Assembly (NCBI GenBank): GCA_012839035.1
Contig: DUOB01000102.1
Span: 1 to 46,042, forward strand
DNA from: Propionibacterium sp.
GTDB lineage: Bacteria > Actinomycetota > Actinomycetes > Propionibacteriales > Propionibacteriaceae
DNA length: 46,042 nucleotides
Reading direction: 5' to 3'
The position numbers were made by a program, and so were the translations under genes. The notes beneath the pieces are model-generated. The model was not told the origin of the DNA. It searched no databases and saw only the letters and a list, made by a program, of their open reading frames with translations. Shown here in pieces: positions 25,864 to 34,843 of this stretch (the stretch's first letter is position 1; each line of letters starts with the position of its first letter).

Positions 25864-26250
25864 ATGAGAACAAGAGCTGCGGGATCTCACGGGCGTCGTC
25901 ACTCGGGACGGAGCCGTGCGGGTCGGGGGATGGTGACCGTTGAGTTGGCGCTTTCGCTGATCGGACTGATGCTCGCCACCATGGTGGGCGTGTGGTTCCT
26001 GTGGGTGTTCGGCCAGCAGATCAGGTGTGTGGACACCGCTCGGGAAGTGGCCCGACAGCTCGCCAGGGGTGACGACGCGGCTGCCCAACGTGCTGCCGCC
26101 GCGGCGCCGGCGGGCAGCTCTGTGGATTCATCGCGGAACGGCTCGGAGGCCGTGGTGACCGTTCGACTCAGTGCACGTCCCTTCGCGCAGCTGCCGGCAG
26201 TCCCGCTCCAGGCCACAGCCCAGGTGGCCTTGGAGCCGGGGGTGGCGTGA
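25864..26250 (+). CDS. tadE: TadE-like minor pseudopilin
   Basis: 128 residues from ATG 25864 behind GGGAGG. A basic leader ends GRG and is followed by MVTVELALSLIGLMLATMVG, the TadE prepilin-like cleavage site (Gly before, Glu at +5) and a membrane helix. A ~75-residue extracytoplasmic domain follows. TadE/F pseudopilins are needed for pilus assembly. It overlaps the next gene by 1-4 nt. Confidence 0.82.
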   Translation: MRTRAAGSHGRRHSGRSRAGRGMVTVELALSLIGLMLATMVGVWFLWVFGQQIRCVDTAREVARQLARGDDAAAQRAAAAAPAGSSVDSSRNGSEAVVTVRLSARPFAQLPAVPLQATAQVALEPGVA

Positions 26251-26717
26251 TGTCCGCCTCGGTTTCGCGCAGTGGATGGCGATCCGCCGGCCGGCCGGCC
26301 ACCCGCAGCGCCAGTGAGTCCGGCAGCCAGCGCGGCTCCGCCACGGTGCTGACGGTTTCCGCGATTGCCGTCATCTTCATGCTCGTCGGCGCTGCCATCA
26401 TCGTGACCGGCTATGTGCTGGCTGCGCGACGCGCCGGACAGGCTGCCGATCTGGCCGCCCTCAGCGCTGCCGCCACGATCGATTTCGGAGAGCCGGGCTG
26501 TCCTGTCGCTGAGCAGATCGCTTTGAAGAACGGCGCCCGGGTGGTCAATTGCGACCACGTGGGGGATGTCCTCGAGTTCGCTGTCACGGTGGAAGTCCGG
26601 TTGGACGTGTCCCCTCCACTGCCGGGAATGCCGGATCATGTCACGTCCCGGGCGTCGGCCGGATGCATGGTGGGCGTCCCGGATACTCCCGGGAACGCGT
26701 GGCATACTCCGCAGTAA
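26247..26717 (+). CDS. TadE/F-like secretion-neighbourhood membrane protein
   Basis: 156 residues from GTG 26247 (GTGA overlap) or 155 from ATG 26250. A basic leader is followed by GSATVLTVSAIAVIFMLVGA, a membrane helix of the type seen in actinobacterial 'helicase/secretion neighbourhood TadE-like' proteins, and AGQAADLAALSAAA, the Flp/Rv3654c-like signature. Three cysteines (CPVAEQ, NCDH, GCMVG) lie in the outer domain, so at most one disulfide can form within a monomer. It is the last gene of the pilus locus. Confidence 0.8.
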   Translation: MMSASVSRSGWRSAGRPATRSASESGSQRGSATVLTVSAIAVIFMLVGAAIIVTGYVLAARRAGQAADLAALSAAATIDFGEPGCPVAEQIALKNGARVVNCDHVGDVLEFAVTVEVRLDVSPPLPGMPDHVTSRASAGCMVGVPDTPGNAWHTPQ

Positions 26718-26763
26718 CGTGGTCGGCGACCCACCGACGGGCTGCCGCGTGACTGGAGGACTC

Positions 26764-29217
26764 ATGGCTCCGTTACAGATTCTGTTGGATGAAGGGCACG
26801 TATCAATCGTTGCGGTAGTGGCTGCGATCGCGGCCATCGCGGTGGCGATGTCCTTGATCTTCCGAAGGCAAGTGCTGAAAGCCGCGGACGGAACCGACAA
26901 CATGCGGGCCATCGCGGTTGCCGTGCAGGAAGGTGCCGCAGCGTATCTGGGGCGTCAGTTCAAAACTCTTGGCCTGTTCGCCGTCGGCGCGTTCCTCCTG
27001 CTGTTCCTGCTGCCCGCACACAGCGACACGGGGGCCAGCGAATGGTCCCTGCGCATCGCGCGGTCCATCGCCTTCCTCGTCGGCGCCGGATTCTCGGCGC
27101 TGATCGGCTATCTGGGCATGTGGTTGGCGGTCCGGGCTAACGTGAGGGTTGCCTCAGCAGCGCGTGAGGACGGCCGGGATCCGGCGATGCGCATCGCGTT
27201 CCGCACCGGCGCCGCCGTGGGCATGGCCACCATCGGCCTGGGTCTGCTGGGCGCCGCCCTGGTGGTGCTGTTCTTCCGCAGTGATGCACCCACCGTGCTC
27301 GAGGGTTTCGGCTTCGGTGCGGCGATGCTGGCGATGTTCATGCGCGTCGGCGGTGGCATCTTCACCAAAGCCGCCGATGTCGGTGCCGACCTCGTCGGCA
27401 AGGTCGAACAGAACATCCCCGAGGACGACCCGCGCAACGCGGCAACGATTGCGGACAATGTCGGTGACAACGTCGGTGACTGCGCAGGCATGGCGGCGGA
27501 CCTGTTCGAGTCCTATGCCGTGATGTTGGTCGCCTCGCTCATCCTCGGAAAGGCTGCCTTCGGTCCGCTCGGGCTCATTTTCCCGTTGATCGTGCCCGCA
27601 ATCGGTGTGCTCACCGCGCTCATCGGCGTCTATATCACCAAGCCCCGCCGGGGTGAGAACGGCTTGCGGACGATCAACCGCTCCTTCTATCTCTCGGCCG
27701 GCATCTCCGCGGTGCTCTCCGGGATCGCGGCGTGGATCGTTCTGCCGGGCGATTTTGCGGACCTCGGCAACACGGACTTCGCCGGTCCGTTCGATGACCC
27801 GCGGGTCGTGGCGTTCGGCGCGGTGCTGATCGGCATCGTGCTCGCCGCGCTCATCCTCGCTGTCACGGGCTACTTCACCGGCACCGAGGATCGTCCGGTC
27901 CAGGACGTGGGGCGCACCTCGGAGACCGGCGCCGCAACCGTCATTCTGTCCGGCATCTCGCTGGGCATGTCCTCCGCCGTCTATACGGCCATCATCATCG
28001 CGGCTGCCGTGTTCGGTGCCTATCTGCTCGGTGGAACCGGCGTGACCGGTCTCTTCGCGATTGCACTGGCCGGCTGTGGTCTGCTGACGACGGTCGGCGT
28101 GATCGTGGCGATGGACACCTTCGGTCCCGTCGCGGACAACGCCCAGGGCATCGCGGAAATGTCGGGTGATGTGGACGGTGACGGTGCCCAGATCCTCAAT
28201 GAGCTGGATGCGGTCGGCAACACGACCAAGGCCATCACCAAGGGCATCGCGATCGCGACGGCGGTCCTGGCCGCCACCGCGCTGTTCGGTTCCTATACCG
28301 ATGCGATCAGCAATGTGCTCGGCGAGGCGTACGACGGCTTCGTCGAACAGGCCGTGGTGTTCGCGCCGACAGTCCTCGTGGGTGTCATCCTCGGTGCCTG
28401 CGTGGTGTTCCTCTTCCCCGGTCTTGCAATCTCGGCCGTCGGCCGCGCCGCCGGCGCCGTCGTGTTCGAGGTGCGGCGTCAGTTCCGCGAGATCCCCGGG
28501 ATCATGGAGGGCACGGGACGTCCCGAATACGGCCGTGTGGTCGACATCTGCACCCGTGATTCCCTCCGTGAGCTGGCCACCCCCGGCATCCTGGCGGTGT
28601 TCGCCCCGATCGCCGTTGGGTTCGGTCTGGGCGCTCCCGCGCTGGCCGGTTTCCTGGGCGGCTCCATCGCCTGCGGCACCCTGATGGCCGTGTTCCTCGC
28701 CAACTCCGGCGGAGCCTGGGACAACGCGAAGAAACTCGTGGAGGACGGCCACCACGGTGGCAAGGGCTCCGAGGCGCACGCCGCCACCGTCATCGGTGAC
28801 ACGGTCGGTGACCCGTTCAAGGACACTGCCGGCCCGGCCATCAACCCGCTGATCAAGGTGATGAACCTGGTGGCCGTGCTGATCGCGCCCGCAGCGGTCG
28901 CGCTGAGCCCGCTGAGCGAGACTCCCTCCGCATTCCGGTTCGTGATCGCCGGCGTGGCCTTCGTCGTCGTGGTGGGCTCGGTGTGGCTCTCCGCCCGCCG
29001 GGACATCGCGATCGCCGAGCCCGAGCCCTCGCCCGGACTGGACGGCATCCCCGGCAACCCCGAATGGGACGCTGCCGGTCGGGCCGCGGAGGAACGCTCC
29101 GGCCCCCTGGCGGAACTGGCTGCCGATCACGAGGAATACCAGTCCCAGCCATACTTCCACCTGCCCAGTTGGATCAAGCCCGGTGAGTCGGATGACGACC
29201 AGGGGGGCCGCGGCTGA
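26764..29217 (+). CDS. hppA: K+-independent H+-translocating membrane pyrophosphatase
   Basis: 817 residues from ATG 26764, with GGAGG upstream. About 16 membrane helices carry the family motifs GGGIFTKAADVGADLVGKVE (197-216) and DNVGDNVGDC (231-240) that bind Mg-PPi. The subtype marker GNTTKAIT has Lys489 and Thr492, the pair that makes these enzymes independent of K+. The enzyme hydrolyses cytosolic PPi and pumps protons outward. It is somewhat long for the family because of a soluble C-terminal extension of ~60 residues. A strong hairpin follows it. Confidence 0.95.
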   Translation: MAPLQILLDEGHVSIVAVVAAIAAIAVAMSLIFRRQVLKAADGTDNMRAIAVAVQEGAAAYLGRQFKTLGLFAVGAFLLLFLLPAHSDTGASEWSLRIARSIAFLVGAGFSALIGYLGMWLAVRANVRVASAAREDGRDPAMRIAFRTGAAVGMATIGLGLLGAALVVLFFRSDAPTVLEGFGFGAAMLAMFMRVGGGIFTKAADVGADLVGKVEQNIPEDDPRNAATIADNVGDNVGDCAGMAADLFESYAVMLVASLILGKAAFGPLGLIFPLIVPAIGVLTALIGVYITKPRRGENGLRTINRSFYLSAGISAVLSGIAAWIVLPGDFADLGNTDFAGPFDDPRVVAFGAVLIGIVLAALILAVTGYFTGTEDRPVQDVGRTSETGAATVILSGISLGMSSAVYTAIIIAAAVFGAYLLGGTGVTGLFAIALAGCGLLTTVGVIVAMDTFGPVADNAQGIAEMSGDVDGDGAQILNELDAVGNTTKAITKGIAIATAVLAATALFGSYTDAISNVLGEAYDGFVEQAVVFAPTVLVGVILGACVVFLFPGLAISAVGRAAGAVVFEVRRQFREIPGIMEGTGRPEYGRVVDICTRDSLRELATPGILAVFAPIAVGFGLGAPALAGFLGGSIACGTLMAVFLANSGGAWDNAKKLVEDGHHGGKGSEAHAATVIGDTVGDPFKDTAGPAINPLIKVMNLVAVLIAPAAVALSPLSETPSAFRFVIAGVAFVVVVGSVWLSARRDIAIAEPEPSPGLDGIPGNPEWDAAGRAAEERSGPLAELAADHEEYQSQPYFHLPSWIKPGESDDDQGGRG

Positions 29218-29237
29218 CGTTCCGGACGCGCACGTAC

Positions 29238-29269
29238 GGCGGGTCCGGGACAATCGCCCCGGGCCCGCC
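29238..29269 (+). terminator. Strong hairpin after hppA
   Basis: Arms 29238-29249 and 29258-29269 form 12 bp including one G-U pair, with an 8-nt loop, 21 nt after the hppA stop. No T-tract. It suggests that prpE is transcribed separately. Confidence 0.6.
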
Positions 29270-29313
29270 ACAGGTGACTTCTTCGTTTGCCCACGACGCG
29301 GGACCTCGGTCAG

Positions 29314-29319
29314 TACTCT
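29314..29319 (+). promoter_or_regulatory. Possible prpE -10 element TACTCT
   Basis: TAnnnT match about 40 nt before the prpE ATG and downstream of the hppA hairpin. No convincing -35. Confidence 0.3.
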
Positions 29320-29360
29320 TGTCCCACCACCGTCAGAGTCGACGTGAGAGCGGAGCAGCC

Positions 29361-31250
29361 ATGGGCACCTACCACGAGCAATTCCAGGCCAGCCTTTCCG
29401 ACCCCAACGCGTACTGGTTGCACCAGGCGCGCCATGTGGACTGGATCTCCGCCCCCACTCGTGCGCTCGATGACAGCAACCCGCCGATGTACAGGTGGTA
29501 TCCCGACGGCACCCTCAACACCGCCTACAACGCACTCGACCGGCATGTGATCGCCGGCCGCGCGGACCAGCCGGCCCTGATCTATCACTCGGCGATCACG
29601 GGGGCGCGCAAGACCTGGACCTACGCGGAGTTGCTGGACCATGTTGCGCGTCTCGGCGGGGCGCTCCAAGCCCTGGGAGTGGAGCCCGGCGACCGGGTCG
29701 TGATCTATATGCCGATGATCCCCGAGGCGCTCATGGCGATGCTCGCCTGCGCCCGCATCGGTGCAGTGCACTCGGTGGTCTTCGGCGGCTTCGCGCCCGC
29801 TGAGCTCGCGACCCGCATCGACGACGCCCAGCCCAAGGTCATCGTTTCGGCCTCCTGCGGCCTGGAGGGGCAGCGGGTCATCGAGTACATGCCGATGCTC
29901 AACCGCGCCATCGACCGGGCAGAGCACAAGCCGGAGCGTTGTCTGATCGTGCAGCGGGAGCAGGCGCCGGCGGAGCTGGTCGAGGGCCGGGACGTCGACT
30001 TCGCCGATGTGATGCGCCCCGGTGCTGTGGAACCGGCGGTCGCCGTGGAGGTGATGGCCACGGATCCGCTCTACATCCTCTACACCTCCGGCACCACCGG
30101 GAAGCCCAAGGGCATCGTCCGGGACAACGGCGGCCATGCGGTCGCCCTCACCGTGACGATGCAGGAGATCTATGACGTCGGCCCCGGTGAGGTCATGTTC
30201 ACCGCCTCCGACGTGGGCTGGGTCGTGGGCCATTCCTACATCGTCTACGGCCCGCTGCTGGCGGGCGCGACCACGGTGCTCTTCGAGGGCAAACCGGTCG
30301 GGACTCCCGATGCGGGCACCTTCTGGCGGGTCGTCAACGAACACGGCGCCAAAACCATGTTCACGGCTCCGACGGCGATCCGGGCGATCCGCAAGGTCGA
30401 CCCGGACGGCAATTTCATCGACGAGATCGGGGTGCCCAGCCTCAAGAACCTGTTCCTGGCCGGCGAGCGGCTGGACCCCGACACCTATGCGTGGGCGACG
30501 GAGAAGGTCGGCGTACCCGTTACGGACAACTGGTGGCAGACCGAAACCGGTTGGCCGATCGCCTCCAACATGCGCGGACTCGACCCCATGCCGCTCAAAC
30601 CCGGATCACCGAGCGTGCCGGCCCCGGGATACGACGTCCAGATCCTCGACGCGACCTCCGCCCAGTTGCCGCCCAACGAGGACGGTGCCATCGCGATCAA
30701 ACTCCCCATGCCACCGGGCACGCTGGCCGGGATCTGGGGCGACGAGCAGCGCTATCTCAGCAGCTATCTGACCGCCTATCCGGGCTATTACCTGACCGGG
30801 GACGGCGGCTACCTCGACGAGGACGGATACGTCTATGTGATGGGGCGGACCGACGACGTCATCAACGTCGCCGGACACCGCCTGTCCACAGGTTCGATGG
30901 AGTCGGTGCTGGCGGGCCATCCGGCGGTGGCCGAGTGCGCGGTCATCGGTGTCCACGATTCGCTCAAGGGCCAGTCGCCACGCGGGTTCGTGGTGTTGAA
31001 GGAAGGCATCACGACCAGCCAGGAGCAGGTCGTCAAGGAACTCGTCCAGGCGGTCCGCGACGACATCGGTGCTGTCGCCTCGCTCAAGCAGATCGACATC
31101 GTGGCAGCGCTCCCCAAGACTCGGTCGGGCAAGATCCTGCGCAAGACGATGCGCGAGATCGCCGATGGCGGTCAGGGCAACGTGCCGTCGACCATCGAGG
31201 ATCCCCAGGTCATCGAGGACCTGCGGGGGGTGCTGACCAGGACGATGTGA
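29361..31250 (+). CDS. prpE: Propionyl-CoA synthetase
   Basis: 629 residues from ATG 29361, preceded by a weak GGAG. It is an ANL acyl-CoA synthetase with YTSGTTGKPKGIVRDNGGH (phosphate loop), WWQTETGWPIASN, TGDGGYLDEDG and the C-terminal PKTRSGKILRK lysine motif. The RDNGGH loop, the WTYAELLDHV/GVEPGDRVVIYMPM layout and length match PrpE rather than Acs, which is encoded separately at 10449. It makes propionyl-CoA + AMP + PPi from propionate, which fits a propionate-handling actinobacterium. The adenylating lysine is a likely acetylation target. It converges on the GlcD-type gene. Confidence 0.88.
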   Translation: MGTYHEQFQASLSDPNAYWLHQARHVDWISAPTRALDDSNPPMYRWYPDGTLNTAYNALDRHVIAGRADQPALIYHSAITGARKTWTYAELLDHVARLGGALQALGVEPGDRVVIYMPMIPEALMAMLACARIGAVHSVVFGGFAPAELATRIDDAQPKVIVSASCGLEGQRVIEYMPMLNRAIDRAEHKPERCLIVQREQAPAELVEGRDVDFADVMRPGAVEPAVAVEVMATDPLYILYTSGTTGKPKGIVRDNGGHAVALTVTMQEIYDVGPGEVMFTASDVGWVVGHSYIVYGPLLAGATTVLFEGKPVGTPDAGTFWRVVNEHGAKTMFTAPTAIRAIRKVDPDGNFIDEIGVPSLKNLFLAGERLDPDTYAWATEKVGVPVTDNWWQTETGWPIASNMRGLDPMPLKPGSPSVPAPGYDVQILDATSAQLPPNEDGAIAIKLPMPPGTLAGIWGDEQRYLSSYLTAYPGYYLTGDGGYLDEDGYVYVMGRTDDVINVAGHRLSTGSMESVLAGHPAVAECAVIGVHDSLKGQSPRGFVVLKEGITTSQEQVVKELVQAVRDDIGAVASLKQIDIVAALPKTRSGKILRKTMREIADGGQGNVPSTIEDPQVIEDLRGVLTRTM

Positions 31251-31269
31251 GCCGGACCGGGCGTACCCG

Positions 31270-32649
31270 TCAGGAAACCTCGTCCGGCAACACCTTGCCG
31301 GGATTGAGGATGCCGTGCGGATCGAGGGCCGACTTGACCGCACGTTGCATGGCAAGCACCGCGGGCGCCTGCTCGAGTGCCAAGCCGTGGCGCTTCAACA
31401 GCCCGACCCCGTGCTCGCCGGTGACGGTCCCACCGAGTGCGATCGCGTCCGCGATGATCTCCTCGAACGCGGCTTGGGCCCGCCGGCGCTGGTCGGCGTC
31501 GTCCGGCGGCGTGATCAGCAGGGGATGCAGGTTCCCGTCGCCGGCGTGCGCGATGTTTGCGATGTGCACGCCGTGCCGGGTCCCGATCGCCTCGATGCGG
31601 GCGAGCATCTCGGGGACGGCCGCTTTGGGTACGCAGACGTCCTCGGTCAGCACGGGCCCCAGCCGCTCGAGAGCCGGGTAGGCGAGCCGCCGCGCGGCGA
31701 ACAGAGCCTCGGCCTCGTCCGGGTCCTCGGACCGGACCGCGAACGTGGCACCGGCCGATGCGAAGCACGTGACCATCGCCTCGGCCTCGGCGATACCTGC
31801 CGCGCCCGGGGTGTCGGTCCGGCCCAGCAGGACGACGTTCGCGTCGACCGAGAGCCCCATGTTCTTCCAGTCGTCGACCGCCTTGAGGCAGTGCCGGTCC
31901 ACGAGCTCGAGCGCGGATGGCGTCAACCCCGCGGCGGCCACGGCCTCCACGGCGCGTCCTGCGTCGACGATCGAGTCGAAATGGCCGGCGATCGTGTGTT
32001 CGGGCTCGCGCAGCGGACGGAGGCGTACCGTCACCTCCGTGACGATCCCCAGCGTGCCCTCGCTGCCGACCAGCAGGCCGGTGAGGTCATAGCCGGCAAC
32101 GCCCTTGGCCGTACGCCGCCCCACCCGCACCAACTCGCCGGTCCCCGTGACGGCCTGGAGACCGAGCACATAGTCCCTGGTCACCCCGTACTTCACGCAG
32201 CACAGTCCACCGGCGTTGGTCGCCACATTGCCGCCGATGGTGGACCAGGGGGAGGAGGCGGGGTCCGGGGGATACCAGAGCCCCTGTTCGGCACAGGCGG
32301 CGCGCAGATCGTCGTTCACCACCCCCGGCTGGACCACGGCCAGCCGCTCCAGGGGATTGATCTCGAGGATCTGCGCCATCCGCTCCGTGGAGAGGATCAC
32401 GCAGCCGTCGGTGGCGTTGGCGCCGCCCGACAGCCCGGTCCCGGCACCGCGCGTGACGACCGGCGTCCCGTGGGCGATGCAGGCTTGGACGGTAGCCCGG
32501 ACGTCCTCCGCGGTGCGGGGTCGAACCACCACCGCGGGCTGCCCGAACGGTGCCCACTCGGCCTCGTCCTGGGCATAGCTCGCGAGCACATCCCGGTCCG
32601 TGACCAGACAGTCGGCACCGATTCGGGCGCGGAGGTCGTCGAGAAGCAT
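31270..32649 (-). CDS. FAD-linked 2-hydroxyacid oxidase, GlcD/D-lactate dehydrogenase type
   Basis: 459 residues. The PCMH FAD domain shows VVTRGAGTGLSGGA and PWSTIGGNVATNAGG. The C-terminal FAD oxidase domain ends with VTGEHGVGLLKR and HGILNPGKVLP, and the HAGDGNLHP metal/substrate motif is intact. Such enzymes oxidise glycolate or D-lactate. In this setting D-lactate or glycolate are both possible. No GlcE/GlcF subunits are nearby. It lies 6 nt downstream of wrbA in the same operon. Confidence 0.85.
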   Translation of the reverse strand: MLLDDLRARIGADCLVTDRDVLASYAQDEAEWAPFGQPAVVVRPRTAEDVRATVQACIAHGTPVVTRGAGTGLSGGANATDGCVILSTERMAQILEINPLERLAVVQPGVVNDDLRAACAEQGLWYPPDPASSPWSTIGGNVATNAGGLCCVKYGVTRDYVLGLQAVTGTGELVRVGRRTAKGVAGYDLTGLLVGSEGTLGIVTEVTVRLRPLREPEHTIAGHFDSIVDAGRAVEAVAAAGLTPSALELVDRHCLKAVDDWKNMGLSVDANVVLLGRTDTPGAAGIAEAEAMVTCFASAGATFAVRSEDPDEAEALFAARRLAYPALERLGPVLTEDVCVPKAAVPEMLARIEAIGTRHGVHIANIAHAGDGNLHPLLITPPDDADQRRRAQAAFEEIIADAIALGGTVTGEHGVGLLKRHGLALEQAPAVLAMQRAVKSALDPHGILNPGKVLPDEVS

Positions 32650-32655
32650 GTCAGG

Positions 32656-33255
32656 TCACGTCGCGAGCTTGCCACCGATCTCCACGATGCGCCGGGTCAT
32701 GTGCTCGAGCGCATTGATGGTCGCTTCGTCCAGTTCGTTCTGGTTCTCGGGGCCGGTGATGTGGGACACGCCATAGGGGTTGCCATCGACGAACTTGAGG
32801 CCGTCGGTGTAGCCGGGCGCCACGATGATGCCGCCGAAGTGCATCACCATCTGATAGATGTGCTGCAGGGTTGTTTCCTGGCCGCCGTGTGCGGTCTGGG
32901 AGGATGTGAAGGCGGCGTACGCCTTGTTCGCGAGCTTGCCTTGGGCCCACAGTCCGCCGAGGCCGTCGATGAACATCTCGAAGGAGCCCGCGACATTCGA
33001 ATAGCGGGTCGGGGACCCGAAGATCACCGCGTCGGCCCACACGATGTCATCGCCGGTGGCGGCCGGCAGGTCCTTGGTCGCTTCCCAGTTGCCCTTCCAG
33101 GCCGGGTTGCCCTCGAACACGGACGGATCGACCTGTTCGGCAATATGGCGCAGGCGCACCTCGGCGCCCGCCTCCTGGGCGAACTTCTCGACGAGCTGGG
33201 CCATCTTCGTGCCGTGGCCGGTGGCGGAGTAGTAGATAACAGCGAGCTTGGTCAC
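32656..33255 (-). CDS. wrbA: NAD(P)H:quinone oxidoreductase, WrbA type
   Basis: 199 residues from GTG 33255, with CGGAGG 7 nt upstream. Flavodoxin-like FMN motifs are present: YYSATGHGTKM binds the phosphate, FGSPTRYSNVAG and FTSSQTAHGGQETT bind the isoalloxazine ring. The GGQETT and GYTD elements mark the WrbA family, tetrameric two-electron quinone reductases that guard against redox cycling. It is co-transcribed with the GlcD-type oxidase. A TGACGTCA palindrome lies upstream at 33283-33290. Confidence 0.92.
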   Translation of the reverse strand: MTKLAVIYYSATGHGTKMAQLVEKFAQEAGAEVRLRHIAEQVDPSVFEGNPAWKGNWEATKDLPAATGDDIVWADAVIFGSPTRYSNVAGSFEMFIDGLGGLWAQGKLANKAYAAFTSSQTAHGGQETTLQHIYQMVMHFGGIIVAPGYTDGLKFVDGNPYGVSHITGPENQNELDEATINALEHMTRRIVEIGGKLAT

Positions 33256-33282
33256 GTCATTCCTCCGGGTCTGGATTCGTGC

Positions 33283-33290
33283 TGACGTCA
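33283..33290. promoter_or_regulatory. TGACGTCA palindrome upstream of wrbA
   Basis: Perfect 8-bp palindrome 28 nt from the wrbA GTG in the divergent region. It may be an operator, but 8 bp is short enough to arise by chance. Confidence 0.25.
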
Positions 33291-33358
33291 CTCACCGTAC
33301 TGCGACGTGTTCTGGGCCACACTGACCCCGCTTGATCGCTTGTCCAGGCGGGCTCAAC

Positions 33359-33364
33359 TAGGGT
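33359..33364 (+). promoter_or_regulatory. -10 element TAGGGT of a leaderless promoter
   Basis: TAnnnT match 6 nt before GTG 33371 of the methyltransferase gene, with no ribosome site. Confidence 0.5.
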
Positions 33365-33370
33365 GCGAAC

Positions 33371-34843
33371 GTGGTGCACATCGAGATTGCCGACCGGCTC
33401 CGCGAGACCCTGACCGAGGCCGATTACACCGTGGACACGGTGGTGGAGCGGATCGGTGACGAGGGTCAGCGGGCGCTGGGGCGCAACTCGACGATCGCAG
33501 CGGACTGGGCGCTCGGCCGCGACATGGACCCGCTCGCCACGCTGATCCGGCTCTGGTTGCTGCAGCAGCCGGTCTCGCGTCCGGCGGCCGAGCAGGCGCT
33601 GCCCGGGCTGGTGGACGGACTCGTCGCGGCGGGGATCCTGACCGGTGATGTACGCACGGTGTCCGCCGTGGTGGACGTCCGCCCCTATGCCGCGGATGAC
33701 GGCACGGCAGGCTGGGTCGTCTCCGACCTCGTCAACGGGCTCGATGCCCAGCCCGGCCCGCCCCGGCCGGACTATGTGCTCGGCATCTCACCGGCCTCGA
33801 CCTCGCTGGCGCAGCTCACGATGCGGGACCCGATCGCATCGGCACTCGATCTGGGCGCGGGGTGCGGCGTACAGTCCCTGCACCTCGCGCGGCACTCCCG
33901 ACGGGTGGTGGCAACCGATCTCAACCCACGGGCCAACGAACTCGCCGCCTGGACCTTCCGGCTGAGCGGTGTGGCGCCCGAACAACGGCTGGGTAGCCTC
34001 TATGAACCCGTGGCGGGGGAGCGGTTCGATCTGATCGTGACGAACCCGCCCTATGTCATGTCGCCCCCCGACGGCACCCGACTCGTCTATCGCGAGGGCT
34101 CGATGGAGGCGGACGGACTGGTCGAAGCGATCGTGCGCGGATCCGTGGGCCATCTCAACCCCGGCGGGTCGCTGCAGGTCCTGGGCAACTGGGCGATCCT
34201 CGAGCCCGAGCGGTGGACCGAACGTCTCGCCGACTGGATTCCGCCGGGCTGCGACGCGCTGGTGTTGGAACGGGAACGGCTGGATCCGTTCGAATACATC
34301 GAGATCTGGCTCGCCGACGCGGGCCTGCTCGGCCACCCCGAGCACAGCGGGCGCTATCGCGCGTGGCTGGAATACTTCGACGACCTCGGGATCACCGGCG
34401 TCGGGATGGGCTGGCTGCTCGTCCACCGCAGCGGCTCGGCGCGTCCCGACATCCGGATCGAGCAGTGGCCGCACGCGGTCGAGCAGACGGTCGGGCCGGC
34501 GTTCGCGGCGCATCGGGCGGCGATCGCGTACGCCGGCCGCACCGACGCGGAGGTGCTCGCGACCAACTGGCGGCTGGCGGACGACATCGTCCAGGAGACG
34601 ATCGGTGACCCGGGCGCACAGGATCCCCGCCACATCGTCCTGCGCTCCCAGCGTGGCTTCCGGCGGGCGGTCGAGGTCGACACGGCCCTCGGTGGAGTGC
34701 TGGGCGCCTGCGACGGCGACCTGCCTCTCGGGGCCATCATCTCCGCCGTGGCCGGCCTGCTCGAGGTCGACGCCGAGCGGCTCGTCGCCGACCTCCTTCC
34801 CCGCATCCGGCAGCTGCTGGCCGACGGGATGCTGACGCGATGA
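33371..34843 (+). CDS. N-methyltransferase-like protein with NPPY motif (HemK-like core)
   Basis: 490 residues. A helical N-terminal domain (~1-150) precedes the Rossmann core: D160-LGAGCG binds SAM and N225-P-P-Y228 is the amide/amine methyltransferase motif shared with HemK and RsmC-type enzymes. The ~180-residue C-terminal extension resembles a degenerate winged-helix domain. The target could be a protein glutamine or an rRNA base, and the motif alone does not decide. Leaderless GTG start. It overlaps udgB by 4 nt, which suggests co-translation and perhaps a nucleic-acid role. Confidence 0.8.
   Translation: MVHIEIADRLRETLTEADYTVDTVVERIGDEGQRALGRNSTIAADWALGRDMDPLATLIRLWLLQQPVSRPAAEQALPGLVDGLVAAGILTGDVRTVSAVVDVRPYAADDGTAGWVVSDLVNGLDAQPGPPRPDYVLGISPASTSLAQLTMRDPIASALDLGAGCGVQSLHLARHSRRVVATDLNPRANELAAWTFRLSGVAPEQRLGSLYEPVAGERFDLIVTNPPYVMSPPDGTRLVYREGSMEADGLVEAIVRGSVGHLNPGGSLQVLGNWAILEPERWTERLADWIPPGCDALVLERERLDPFEYIEIWLADAGLLGHPEHSGRYRAWLEYFDDLGITGVGMGWLLVHRSGSARPDIRIEQWPHAVEQTVGPAFAAHRAAIAYAGRTDAEVLATNWRLADDIVQETIGDPGAQDPRHIVLRSQRGFRRAVEVDTALGGVLGACDGDLPLGAIISAVAGLLEVDAERLVADLLPRIRQLLADGMLTR

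Noticed and set aside
23764..26088. 774-codon open frame on the minus strand
   Set aside because: Antisense to tadB, tadC and the pilin gene, with shadow-type composition.
31315..33285. 656-codon open frame on the plus strand
   Set aside because: Shadow of the GlcD-type oxidase and wrbA, both unambiguous on the minus strand.
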